Part shown: in pieces, positions 1 to 6,504 of the stretch
Layout of the letters: every line of letters begins with the position of its first letter
Position numbering within the stretch: position 1 is the first letter of the stretch
DNA from: Nonomuraea sp.
GTDB taxonomy: Bacteria; Actinomycetota; Actinomycetes; Streptosporangiales; Streptosporangiaceae
Direction of reading: 5' to 3'
Length of the DNA: 10,341 bases
Assembly (NCBI GenBank): GCA_013362835.1
Contig: JABFVJ010000014.1
Coordinates: 1 to 10,341 of the forward strand
Notes under the pieces: generated by a model
The model's database searches: none
Seen by the model: only the letters and a program-made list of their open reading frames with translations
What the model was told of the DNA's origin: nothing
Made by a program: the position numbers and the translations under genes

Positions 1-58
1 CACGACCGTTGCCACGACCGTAGCCACGACCGACGCTGCGACCGTCGCTGCGACCGTC
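1..58 (-). repeat. 12-base tandem repeat encoding the RG-rich Tex tail
   Basis: On the plus strand the units 11-22, 23-34, 35-46 and 47-58 are 12-mers of the form GC(C/T)(A/G)CGACCGNN, and 35-46 and 47-58 are identical. Bases 1-10 are a cut-off further unit. On the coding strand these give the tetrapeptide series [19 protein letters not shown]. Similar but more degenerate RG units extend up to about position 180. The array continues past the window edge, so its copy number is unknown. Confidence 0.8.
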
Positions 59-2380
59 GCCGCGTCCGCCGTCACCACGACCCTGGCCGCGGCCACCCTC
101 GCCACGACCGTCCGCGGCGCGGCCCCCGTCACCACGACCGCCGTCGGCACGGGTGCCGTCGGTGCGGGCGTTGTCGCCCTGAACGTTGTCGGGGCGGGAG
201 GACTTGCGGGGCGGGCGGCCGTCCTCGGTGGGCTGGGGGAGTTCGTCTTCCAGGCGCAGGGTGAGGGAGATGCGCTTGCGGGGGATGTCGACGTCGAGGA
301 CCTTGACGCGGACGATGTCGCCCGGCTTGGCCACGTCGCGCGGGTCCTTCACGAAGGTGCGGGACATGGCCGAGACGTGGACCAGGCCGTCCTGGTGGAC
401 GCCGATGTCGACGAACGCCCCGAAGGCGGCCACGTTGGTGACGACGCCCTCCAGGATCATGCCCGCCACCAGGTCGGAGATCTTCTCCACGCCCTCCTTG
501 AAGGCGGCCGTCTTGAAGGCGGGACGCGGGTCGCGGCCCGGCTTCTCCAGCTCGCGCAGGATGTCGGTGACGGTCGGCAGGCCGAACGTCTCGTCGGTGA
601 AGTCTTCCGGCCGGACCGTCCGCAGCGCCGCCGAGTTGCCGATCAGCGTCTTGAGGTCGGTCTTGACCGAGCCGAGGATGCGCCGGACCACCGGGTAGGC
701 CTCCGGGTGCACGCTGGAGGCGTCGAGCGGGTCGTCGCCGCCCGGGATGCGCAGGAAGCCCGCGCACTGCTCGAACGCCTTCGGGCCGAGCCGGGAGACC
801 TCCTTCAGGGCGGTGCGGGCCCGGAAGGGGCCGTTGGCGTCGCGGTGGCGGACGATGCTCTCGGCCAGCGTCGAGCCGATGCCCGACACCCGCGTGAGCA
901 GGGGCGCGGAGGCCGTGTTGACGTCGACGCCGACCGCGTTGACGCAGTCTTCGACGACCGCGTCGAGCGAGCGGGAGAGCTTGGACTCGGCGAGGTCGTG
1001 CTGGTATTGGCCGACGCCGATCGACTTGGGGTCGATCTTGACCAGCTCGGCCAGCGGGTCCTGCAGGCGGCGCGCGATGGAGACCGCGCCGCGCAGCGAC
1101 ACGTCGAGGTCGGGCAGCTCCTGGGAGGCGTAGGCGGAGGCCGAGTAGACCGACGCGCCCGCCTCCGACACCACGATCTTGGTGATCGACGGCATGTGCT
1201 TGACCAGCTCGCCGGCCAGCTTGTCGGTCTCGCGCGAGGCGGTGCCGTTGCCGATGGCGATCAGCTCGACGCCGTGCTTCTGGGCCAGCGCGCCGAGGAC
1301 GGCCAGCGACTGGTCCCACTGGCGCTTGGGCTCGTGGGGGTAGATGGTGGCGGTCTCGACGACCTTGCCCGTGGCGTCGACCACGGCCACCTTCACGCCG
1401 GTGCGCAGGCCGGGGTCGAGGCCCATGGTCGCGCGGGTGCCGGCGGGGGCGGCGAGCAGCAGGTCGCGCAGGTTGGCGGCGAAGACGCGCACCGCTTCGT
1501 CCTCGGCCGCCTGCCACAGGCGCATCCGCAGGTCGATGCCGAGGTGGACGAGGATGCGGGTGCGCCAGGCCCAGCGCACGGTCTCGGTCAGCCAGGTGTC
1601 GGCCGGACGCCCCTTGTCGGCGATGCCGAACCGGCCGGCGATGCGCAGCTCGTAGGCGGCGGTCTCCTCGGGCTCCAGCGTGACGCTGAGGACCTCCTCC
1701 TTCTCGCCCCTGAACATGGCCAGGATGCGATGCGAGGGCAGCTTCGTGAACGGCTCGCTGAACTCGAAGTAGTCGGAGAACTTGGCCCCCGCCTCCTCCT
1801 TGCCGTCGCGGACCTTCGACACCAGCCGGCCGCGGCTCCACAGCTGCTCGCGCAGGTCGCCGATGAGGTCGGCGTCTTCGGCGAAGCGCTCGATCAGGAT
1901 CGCCCTGGCCCCTTCGAGGGCCGCGGCGGCGTCGGCCACGCCCTCGGTGACGAAGCCCGCGGCGACCGTGGCCGGGTGGAGCGTGGGGTCGCCGAGCAGC
2001 TGCTCGGCGAGCGGCTCCAGACCGAGCTCGCGGGCGATCTGCGCCTTGGTGCGCCGCTTGGGCTTGTAGGGCAGGTAGATGTCTTCGAGCCTGGCCTTGG
2101 TCTCGGCCGCCATGATCTGCGCCCGCAGCTCGTCGTCGAGCTTGCCCTGAGACTCGATCGACTCCAGGATCGCCGCCCTGCGCTCGTCGAGCTCGCGGAG
2201 GTAGCGCAGCCGCTCTTCGAGCGTGCGGAGCTGGGCGTCGTCGAGGGCGCCGGTGACCTCCTTGCGGTAGCGCGCGATGAACGGCACGGTGGCGCCGCCG
2301 TCGAGCAGATCGACCGCGGCCTGCACCTGGCCGTCGCGCACGCCGAGCTCTGCCGCGATCCGCTGGTGAATAGAGAGCAC
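1..2380 (-). CDS. tex: Tex family S1 RNA-binding transcription accessory protein (3' end beyond window)
   Basis: Tex is a conserved bacterial nucleic-acid-binding protein related to eukaryotic Spt6 and linked to transcription; it acts in the cytoplasm. The visible 793 residues show the family order: an N-terminal Tex helical region (about 1-190, with [10 protein letters not shown] near residue 31), a YqgF/RNase H-like domain (about 317-460, containing [11 protein letters not shown] and GVGQYQHDL), helix-hairpin-helix repeats (about 485-545, [13 protein letters not shown]), and a C-terminal S1 domain (about 644-710, [17 protein letters not shown]). After S1 the protein becomes an Arg/Gly/Asp-rich low-complexity tail that continues off the left edge; no stop codon is seen. 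Families without such a tail end at roughly 770-780 residues. The GTG start at 2380 is chosen because AAAGG lies just upstream and the protein begins [13 protein letters not shown], as Tex proteins usually do. It follows the amidohydrolase gene by 27 bases, so cotranscription is likely. Identity is very secure; the C-terminus is unknown. Confidence 0.96.
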   Translation of the reverse strand, partial: MLSIHQRIAAELGVRDGQVQAAVDLLDGGATVPFIARYRKEVTGALDDAQLRTLEERLRYLRELDERRAAILESIESQGKLDDELRAQIMAAETKARLEDIYLPYKPKRRTKAQIARELGLEPLAEQLLGDPTLHPATVAAGFVTEGVADAAAALEGARAILIERFAEDADLIGDLREQLWSRGRLVSKVRDGKEEAGAKFSDYFEFSEPFTKLPSHRILAMFRGEKEEVLSVTLEPEETAAYELRIAGRFGIADKGRPADTWLTETVRWAWRTRILVHLGIDLRMRLWQAAEDEAVRVFAANLRDLLLAAPAGTRATMGLDPGLRTGVKVAVVDATGKVVETATIYPHEPKRQWDQSLAVLGALAQKHGVELIAIGNGTASRETDKLAGELVKHMPSITKIVVSEAGASVYSASAYASQELPDLDVSLRGAVSIARRLQDPLAELVKIDPKSIGVGQYQHDLAESKLSRSLDAVVEDCVNAVGVDVNTASAPLLTRVSGIGSTLAESIVRHRDANGPFRARTALKEVSRLGPKAFEQCAGFLRIPGGDDPLDASSVHPEAYPVVRRILGSVKTDLKTLIGNSAALRTVRPEDFTDETFGLPTVTDILRELEKPGRDPRPAFKTAAFKEGVEKISDLVAGMILEGVVTNVAAFGAFVDIGVHQDGLVHVSAMSRTFVKDPRDVAKPGDIVRVKVLDVDIPRKRISLTLRLEDELPQPTEDGRPPRKSSRPDNVQGDNARTDGTRADGGRGDGGRAADGRGEGGRGQGRGDGGRGDGRSDGRSVGRGYGRGNGR

Positions 2381-2407
2381 TTGCCTGCCTTTCGATGGTC
2401 CCGCCGG

Positions 2408-3571
2408 TCAATTGTGCAGGACTACGCCGTCTTTCATGACCAGAGTGCGCCGAGGGTGAACGACCACGGCCTCCCCGGGGCCGCTCGCGGGCACCACGAC
2501 GAGGTCGGCCCGGTCGCCCGGAGCCAGGCCGTAGTCGGGCAGCCCGAGGGCGCGGGCGCCGCCCACGGTGGCGGCCTCCAGCGCGAGCTCGATGTCCTCG
2601 TCACGCCGGAACGTGCTGCGGTAGGCGACGTGCATCGCCCGCTCCAGCATGTCGCCCGTGCCGTAGGGGCCCCACAGGTCGCGGATGCCGTCGTGGCCGC
2701 ACGCGACGGTGACGCCCGCCGCGCGCAGCTTCTTGATCGGCGGGACGGGGTAGTCGTAGACGGCGGCGGTGACGATGGCCACGTCGGCGTCGGCGAGGCC
2801 CTGGATCAGGTGGTCCTGGGCCGCGTCGCCGAGCTCGCCCAGCGCGTACGCGTGGCTGACCGTCACCCGGCCGCCGAGGCCGAGCGCCTTGGTGCGCTCG
2901 ATGATCAGCCCAAGCTCCCAGCCGCCCAGCGTGCCCCCGTCGTGGAGGTGGATGTCGAGCCGCGCGCCATGGCGGTCGGCCAGCCCGAAGATCACGTCGA
3001 GGTGGCGGACGGGATCGCGGTCGATGCCCGCCGGGTCGAGGCCGCCGACCACCTCGACGCCGCTCCTCAGCGCCTCGGCGAGCAGATCGGCCGTGCCGGG
3101 GCTGGTGAGCAGGCCGTGTTGGGGGAAGGCGACCTGCTGGACCTCGACGGGGGAGCGGGCGGCGGCCTCGCGCACGGCCTCCACGCCCCGCAGGCCCACC
3201 TGGGGGTCGATGTCGGTGTGGGTGCGCACGTGGGTGGTGCCGGCGGCGCTCATCCTGGCCAGCAGCGCGCCGGCGCGTTCGGCGCTCGGCACCCCGAGCT
3301 CGGCCCGGCGGCCGAGGTCGTTGCCGATGCGGCCGGCGAGCGAGTCGCCGGCCGAGTGGGGGACCCACGGGCCGCCGAAGAGGGTCTTGTCGAGATGGCA
3401 GTGGGCCTCGACGAGGCCGGGCAGCACGAGCTGCCCGGAGACGTCCGCGACGAGGGCGCCAGGGGCGTCGAGCCCGTGGCCGACCCGGTGGATCCGGCCG
3501 TCGCGGACGAGCAGGTCGGCGGGGGACGCGAGCCCCCAGAGGCGCCCGCCGCGGAGCAGCACGTCGGTCAT
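2408..3571 (-). CDS. Cytosine-deaminase-like metal-dependent amidohydrolase
   Basis: This 387-residue protein belongs to the amidohydrolase superfamily, closest in motif pattern to the CodA/cytosine-deaminase branch. That branch removes amino groups from heterocycles using a metal in a TIM barrel. Visible metal-site candidates are H57-C-H59 (EAHCHLDKT), H208 (DIHLHD), H240 (TVSHAYALG) and D294 (CGHDGIRD). Q151 in AFPQHG matches a substrate-contacting Gln of E. coli CodA. RTHTD at 116-120 is also a family signature. By manual alignment from memory, two CodA positions differ: the catalytic Glu after the third His (E217) is Asp211 here, and the second Asp of the GHDD motif is Gly295. The substrate may therefore not be cytosine; it cannot be named. 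The protein is cytoplasmic with no signal peptide. A longer reading from a GTG at 3595 is possible, but AGGGTG six bases before the ATG at 3571 favours the shorter form. tex follows 27 bases downstream. Confidence 0.88.
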   Translation of the reverse strand: MTDVLLRGGRLWGLASPADLLVRDGRIHRVGHGLDAPGALVADVSGQLVLPGLVEAHCHLDKTLFGGPWVPHSAGDSLAGRIGNDLGRRAELGVPSAERAGALLARMSAAGTTHVRTHTDIDPQVGLRGVEAVREAAARSPVEVQQVAFPQHGLLTSPGTADLLAEALRSGVEVVGGLDPAGIDRDPVRHLDVIFGLADRHGARLDIHLHDGGTLGGWELGLIIERTKALGLGGRVTVSHAYALGELGDAAQDHLIQGLADADVAIVTAAVYDYPVPPIKKLRAAGVTVACGHDGIRDLWGPYGTGDMLERAMHVAYRSTFRRDEDIELALEAATVGGARALGLPDYGLAPGDRADLVVVPASGPGEAVVVHPRRTLVMKDGVVLHN

Positions 3572-3577
3572 GCCCAG

Positions 3578-3583
3578 CACCCT
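3578..3583 (-). promoter_or_regulatory. Ribosome binding site deciding the amidohydrolase start
   Basis: AGGGTG on the minus strand sits six bases before the ATG at 3571. It would lie inside the coding region if the in-frame GTG at 3595 were used, so it supports ATG 3571 as the start. Confidence 0.6.
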
Positions 3584-3675
3584 AAACGGCGGCACCGACG
3601 ATTTCCCCGCCTCGGAAGTGACGGTTGTGAATCGGCCGCCCCCGGCACACGAAGATCGGGGAGACGGCGAAGGCC

Positions 3676-3704
3676 CGAACCGGCCTGCGAACCTCGAACC
3701 GGCC
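3676..3704. repeat. Pair of direct repeats CGAACCGGCC in the 177-base intergenic gap
   Basis: The gap 3572-3748 between the zinc-ribbon gene and the amidohydrolase gene has no convincing ORF. It contains CGAACCGGCC at 3676-3685 and again at 3695-3704, 19 bases apart (about two helical turns). A shorter CGAACGG copy follows directly at 3705. The location upstream of the amidohydrolase start would suit a regulator site, but no -35/-10 pair could be assigned with confidence, and in DNA this GC-rich the repeat may be chance. Confidence 0.4.
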
Positions 3705-3748
3705 CGAACGGGGCGGCGCGTACGCGCTCAGGACGGCCCCGGCGAAGG

Positions 3749-3973
3749 TCAGGCGGGGCGGCCGGCGAAGAGCTCCAAGTGGTGGCAGTCGCGGCAGCGG
3801 TACGCGTCAATCTGCCATTTCGGGCGTCCCATCAGCCGGGCCCCGCCGAGTGGGCCGCGTTCGAGGGCTCCTTCGACCCATCGCGCGAAGCCCCGGGAAT
3901 GCTCGCCCTGGTCCATGATGAACCCGGGTTCGAGCCCCTCCCCGCCGCACTGTGTGCACCGTAATGTCTCCAT
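3749..3973 (-). CDS. Small two-CxxC zinc-ribbon protein of unknown function
   Basis: A 74-residue protein with two CxxC knuckles, C6-T-Q-C9 near the N-terminus and C60-R-D-C63 near the C-terminus. This is the spacing of a zinc ribbon of the small stand-alone type seen in many uncharacterised bacterial proteins. The middle has acidic and aromatic residues and a basic patch (RLMGRPKWQ) before the second knuckle; there is no membrane segment or signal peptide. The ATG at 3973 lies 9 bases past the stop of the upstream RpiB-like gene, so the two are very probably cotranscribed and perhaps translationally coupled. No strong Shine-Dalgarno is visible (TAGGCTCTGGGC precedes the ATG). The knuckles make a real gene likely. 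Whether it binds nucleic acid or protein cannot be told from the sequence. Confidence 0.8.
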   Translation of the reverse strand: METLRCTQCGGEGLEPGFIMDQGEHSRGFARWVEGALERGPLGGARLMGRPKWQIDAYRCRDCHHLELFAGRPA

Positions 3974-3982
3974 GCCCAGAGC

Positions 3983-4417
3983 CTAGATCTCCGAGAGGTG
4001 CCTCACGTTGGCCACGTCGGCCGGATCGGTGCTCGGCAGGCCGGCGAACCAGGCGTCGAGGATCTCGTCGAGCACCACGTCGGAGGTCAGCCGGAGGCTG
4101 AGCGCGAGGACGTTGGCGTCGTTCCACTTGCGCGCGCCGTCGGCCGTGTACGCGTCGACGCAGAGCGCGGCCCGCACTCCCGGCACCTTGTTGGCCGCGA
4201 TCGAGGCGCCCGTGCCCGTCCAGCAGCAGACCACGGCCTGGTCGGCCCGGCCCTCCGCCACGTCTTTCGCGGCGCGTTCGCAGGCCCACGCCCAGTCGGC
4301 GCGCTCGTCGTCGTGGAGCGCGCCGTGGGTCAGCACCTCGTGGCCCCGCCCGCGCAGCTCCGACACGACCCGCTCGGCCACCCCGTCCTTGCTGTCCGCC
4401 GCAACCGAAATCCGCAT
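3983..4417 (-). CDS. Divergent RpiB/LacA/LacB-family sugar-phosphate isomerase
   Basis: This 144-residue protein has the hallmark of the RpiB/LacAB family: GTGASIAANKVPGVRAA followed by NDANVLALS. The family interconverts aldose and ketose phosphates, classically ribose-5-P and ribulose-5-P. C65 (VVCCWTGTG) aligns with the catalytic Cys of RpiB, and D8 with the N-terminal Asp. Two other RpiB positions look changed: the His of the N-terminal DH pair is Ser9, and the ring-opening His just before the NDxNVL motif is Trp98. It may therefore act on an unusual substrate or be a non-canonical member, so no rpiB symbol is given. An in-frame ATG at 4438 would add seven residues but lies five bases from the tRNA end with no Shine-Dalgarno; the ATG at 4417, preceded by GGTAGAG, is preferred. 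The zinc-ribbon gene follows after 9 bases. Confidence 0.86.
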   Translation of the reverse strand: MRISVAADSKDGVAERVVSELRGRGHEVLTHGALHDDERADWAWACERAAKDVAEGRADQAVVCCWTGTGASIAANKVPGVRAALCVDAYTADGARKWNDANVLALSLRLTSDVVLDEILDAWFAGLPSTDPADVANVRHLSEI

Positions 4418-4442
4418 GGTGTCATCTCTACCAGCCATCAGG

Positions 4443-4515
4443 TAGCGGGTGCGGGGATCGAACCCGCCTGGAGCGGCTTATGAAACCGCCGGGCACACCA
4501 GCGCCCCCACCCGCT
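4443..4515 (-). tRNA. tRNA with CAT anticodon (tRNA-Met-like), atypical core
   Basis: The minus strand folds into a complete 73-base cloverleaf. The acceptor stem is AGCGGGT/ACCCGCT (7 pairs) and the D stem GGGC/GCCC (4). The anticodon stem GCGGT/GCCGC has 5 pairs, the last a T-G wobble, and its loop TTCATAA gives anticodon CAT. The variable loop has five bases (TCCAG). The T stem GCGGG/CCCGC encloses the canonical loop TTCGATC. The discriminator base is A, followed by CCT, so CCA is not encoded, which is common in actinobacteria. The odd parts are in the core: position 8 is G rather than T, position 14 G rather than A, position 15 C rather than a purine, and position 21 T rather than A. The A1-T72 pair is not initiator-like, since initiators usually have a 1-72 mismatch. 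Elongator Met is the default call; Ile (lysidine-modified CAT) or a non-standard tRNA cannot be excluded. Confidence 0.82.
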
Positions 4516-4528
4516 TCGCTCGCCTACG

Positions 4529-4558
4529 ATCATGGGGTTCCGGGACGCGCGGGAGCAA
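4529..4558 (-). promoter_or_regulatory. Possible promoter of the tRNA gene
   Basis: On the minus strand TTGCTC (4553-4558) and CATGAT (4529-4534) are separated by 18 bases. They match the -35 and -10 consensus at three and four of six positions, and the -10 ends 13 bases before the tRNA 5' end. This is a suggestion from spacing and weak consensus only. Confidence 0.3.
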
Positions 4559-4565
4559 CGCGTTT

Positions 4566-5033
4566 TCACTTCAGGCCGAGCCGTTCCCGCATGTGCGCGC
4601 AGACGTCGTCGGACAGCTTCACCATCAGCCTGGCCAGCTCGGCCCGGTCGGCGTCGGACCAGTCGGCCAGCGCGCCCTCGAACCACTCGCTGGTGACCTT
4701 CCTGCACCTGTTGGCGACCTCGATGCCCTCCTCGGTGAGCGCGATGCGCCAGGCCCTGCGGTCGTCGGCGTCGCGTACGCGCTCGACCAGGCCGCGTTTC
4801 TCCAGCGCCGCGACGTGCCTGGTCACGTGCGGGCTCTCCACCTGCAGCGCTTCGGCGATCACGCCGATCCTGCGCGGCTCTCCCGCGTCCAGCAGGTGGA
4901 CGACGATCTGTACGTCGGGCCGGTCCAGCCGGACGCCGGCCGCCTCGGTGAGCCGCTCGTGGGTCTTGGCGCGGTTGAGCGTGGTCACCAGCCGCCGGAA
5001 GGCGCCCACCGTTCTGTTGAGATCTTCGCCCAT
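4566..5033 (-). CDS. MarR-family transcriptional regulator
   Basis: A 155-residue winged-helix regulator of MarR size and layout. N-terminal and C-terminal helices (about 3-35 and 105-150) would form the dimer interface. The DNA-binding part covers about 38-102: RRIGVIAEALQVESPHVTRHV (helix-turn-helix, recognition helix about 66-79), then EKRGLVERVRDADDRR with the conserved D-x-x-D-x-R wing (D88 to R92) and the LTEEG end of the wing. MarR proteins usually repress a neighbouring efflux or stress gene and release DNA when a small phenolic or drug-like ligand binds. Here the neighbour is a divergently transcribed MFS exporter 73 bases away, and the shared gap holds repeated candidate operator sequences, so repression of both genes is the likely mode. 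The ATG at 5033 gives a normal MarR N-terminus; a weak AGGTAAG lies upstream. The inducing ligand is unknown. Confidence 0.93.
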   Translation of the reverse strand: MGEDLNRTVGAFRRLVTTLNRAKTHERLTEAAGVRLDRPDVQIVVHLLDAGEPRRIGVIAEALQVESPHVTRHVAALEKRGLVERVRDADDRRAWRIALTEEGIEVANRCRKVTSEWFEGALADWSDADRAELARLMVKLSDDVCAHMRERLGLK

Positions 5034-5040
5034 CTGTTTG

Positions 5041-5091
5041 CTTACCTAACTTACGTATGTATCATCGTTCCTCGGTTACTTACCTAAGTTA
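5041..5091. promoter_or_regulatory. Candidate MarR operator cluster, CTTAC[C/G]TA x3
   Basis: The AT-rich divergent gap contains CTTACCTA at 5041-5048, CTTACGTA at 5050-5057 and CTTACCTA at 5079-5086. The longer 13-mers CTTACCTAACTTA (5041-5053) and CTTACCTAAGTTA (5079-5091) agree at 12 of 13 positions and start 38 bases apart. The right-hand copy sits in a perfect inverted repeat ACTTA-CC-TAAGT (5078-5089). Such pseudo-palindromes, placed between a MarR gene and an exporter and close to both starts, are what a dimeric regulator would bind. The promoters for both genes must lie in the same 73 bases, although I could not fix their hexamers. Confidence 0.6.
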
Positions 5092-5106
5092 TCCAAAGGA
5101 GCCGAC

Positions 5107-6504
5107 ATGGCGACAGTCGTCGCATCCCCACCTCGTGAGACGTCGAAGCGGAACCCCTGGCCGGCCGTGGTCTCGCTGGCGTTCGCGGCCTCCATCGCCG
5201 CGCTTCAGAACACGGCCGTGGTCCCCTTGCTTCCCGTGCTCCAGCGGGAGCTGCACGCCTCGCTCTCCGCCGTGAGCTGGACGCTCACCATCAGCCTGCT
5301 GGTCGCCGCGGTCGCCACGCCGCTGTTGTCGCGCTTCGGCGACATGTACGGCAGACGCCCCATGATCCTCGGCGCCCTCGCCCTGCTCGTGGTGGGCTCG
5401 GTCATGGCGGCCCTGGCCACCTCGCTCGCGTGGCTGATCGTGGCCAGGATCCTCCAAGGGGCCGTGTCCGCGTTGGTGCCGCTGTCGATCGGCGTGGTCC
5501 GCGACATGTTGCCCAGACAGCAGCTCGCGACCGGCATCGGCGTGCTGAGCGCGACGATGGGCTTCGGCAGCGGCGGCGGCATGATCCTGGCCGGGCTCGC
5601 CTCGGGCGACTACCACATGGTCTTCTGGATCACCGGCGCCATCTCCCTGGTGGCCGCGATCATCGTGGCCTTCCTCGTCCGCGACACCGCCCCGGCGGGC
5701 AGGGGCCGTCCCGACCTCGCCGGCGCGGCGCTGCTGACCGGGTTCCTGGTGGCGCTGCTGCTGGCGATCAGCGAGGGCGGCTCCTGGGGCTGGACCTCGC
5801 CGGGCGTGCTCGGCCTGTTCGCCGCCGCCGTGGTGCTGGCCGCGGTCTGGGTGGTGGTCGAGCGCAGGGTGCCCGAGCCGCTGGTCGAGATGTCGATGCT
5901 GGTGCAAAGGGGCACGGTCGGCGCGACCGTCTCCTCGATGTTGCTCGGCTTCTCGTTCTTCACGATGCTGACCGGCATCTCCCAGTTCGCCCAGGTCCCG
6001 GCGGCGACGGGCTTCGGCTTCGGCGCCTCCACCCTGCAGGTCGGGCTCTACCTGCTGCCGAGCACCCTGTTCATGCTGGTCATCTCGCTGTTCGCGGGGC
6101 GGATCATGCGCCGGTTCGCCGCCTCGTTCATGGTCGCGGCGGGGTCGGCGGTGACCGGGCTCGCCGGGGTGTGGCTGGTCCTCGCGCACGACAGCTCGGC
6201 CGCCCTGTACGTGGCCTCCTCGCTCATGGGCGTCGGCCTCGGCATCGGCTACGCCGCGCTGGGCACGATGGCGGTCGAGCACGTCGAACCGAGCAGGACC
6301 GCCCTGGCCGCGGGCGTCAACGCGCTCGTACGCATCGTCGGCGGCAGCGTGGCCGGCGCGGCCATCGCCGCCATCCTGGCCGCCAGGCCCGGCGTCCAGG
6401 GGTTCCAGTGGGTCTTCGGCGCCGCCGCGGCGGCCGGGCTCGTCGCGGCGGTGTTCGCGGCCGTCTACGGCATGCTGAACCGCAAGGTCGTCACAGCGCC
6501 TTGA
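5107..6504 (+). CDS. MFS drug-efflux transporter, DHA2-like, 14 predicted helices
   Basis: A 465-residue inner-membrane protein with about 14 hydrophobic segments (first about 20-44, last about 435-455), the topology of the DHA2 (EmrB/QacA) drug:proton antiporters. Motif A is clear in the 2-3 loop: G78-D79-M-Y-G-R83-R84-P. Segment four has the motif-B-like RILQGAVSALVPLS, with its membrane Arg. The antiporter motif C region in segment five reads GVLSATMGFGSGGG, Gly-rich but lacking the usual Pro. Expected activity is proton-driven export of a small toxic or signalling compound; the substrate cannot be read from sequence. The ATG at 5107 is well supported by AAAGGAG at 5095-5101, five bases upstream. 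The gene is divergent from marR across candidate operators and is probably derepressed by the exported compound. It is convergent with the DUF742 gene, and the two stop codons overlap (14 bases shared, 6491-6504). Confidence 0.94.
   Translation: MATVVASPPRETSKRNPWPAVVSLAFAASIAALQNTAVVPLLPVLQRELHASLSAVSWTLTISLLVAAVATPLLSRFGDMYGRRPMILGALALLVVGSVMAALATSLAWLIVARILQGAVSALVPLSIGVVRDMLPRQQLATGIGVLSATMGFGSGGGMILAGLASGDYHMVFWITGAISLVAAIIVAFLVRDTAPAGRGRPDLAGAALLTGFLVALLLAISEGGSWGWTSPGVLGLFAAAVVLAAVWVVVERRVPEPLVEMSMLVQRGTVGATVSSMLLGFSFFTMLTGISQFAQVPAATGFGFGASTLQVGLYLLPSTLFMLVISLFAGRIMRRFAASFMVAAGSAVTGLAGVWLVLAHDSSAALYVASSLMGVGLGIGYAALGTMAVEHVEPSRTALAAGVNALVRIVGGSVAGAAIAAILAARPGVQGFQWVFGAAAAAGLVAAVFAAVYGMLNRKVVTAP

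Noticed and set aside
129..2411. A 760-codon minus-strand frame overlapping tex in another phase
   Set aside because: Its product is an Arg/Pro/Gly-rich string with no motifs, while the neighbouring frame encodes all Tex domains without interruption.
377..3964. A 1195-codon open frame on the plus strand, antisense to tex, the amidohydrolase and the zinc-ribbon gene
   Set aside because: It is a GC-bias shadow: low-complexity Gly/Ala/Arg/Val/Asp composition, no recognisable domain, and it lies opposite genes with clear conserved motifs.
4516..4565. Possible terminator of marR or a mobile-element attachment site next to the tRNA
   Set aside because: No GC-rich hairpin with a T run was found, and no repeat of the tRNA 3' end or integrase gene is present in the window.
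4449..5087. A plus-strand frame starting in the tRNA gene and crossing marR
   Set aside because: Its start lies in the antisense of the tRNA T-arm, a common source of false proteins, and the rest is the shadow of marR.
5089..6282. A 397-codon minus-strand frame opposite the exporter
   Set aside because: Composed mostly of Arg, Gly, His, Asp and Gln with no motif, the antisense shadow expected under a membrane protein gene.
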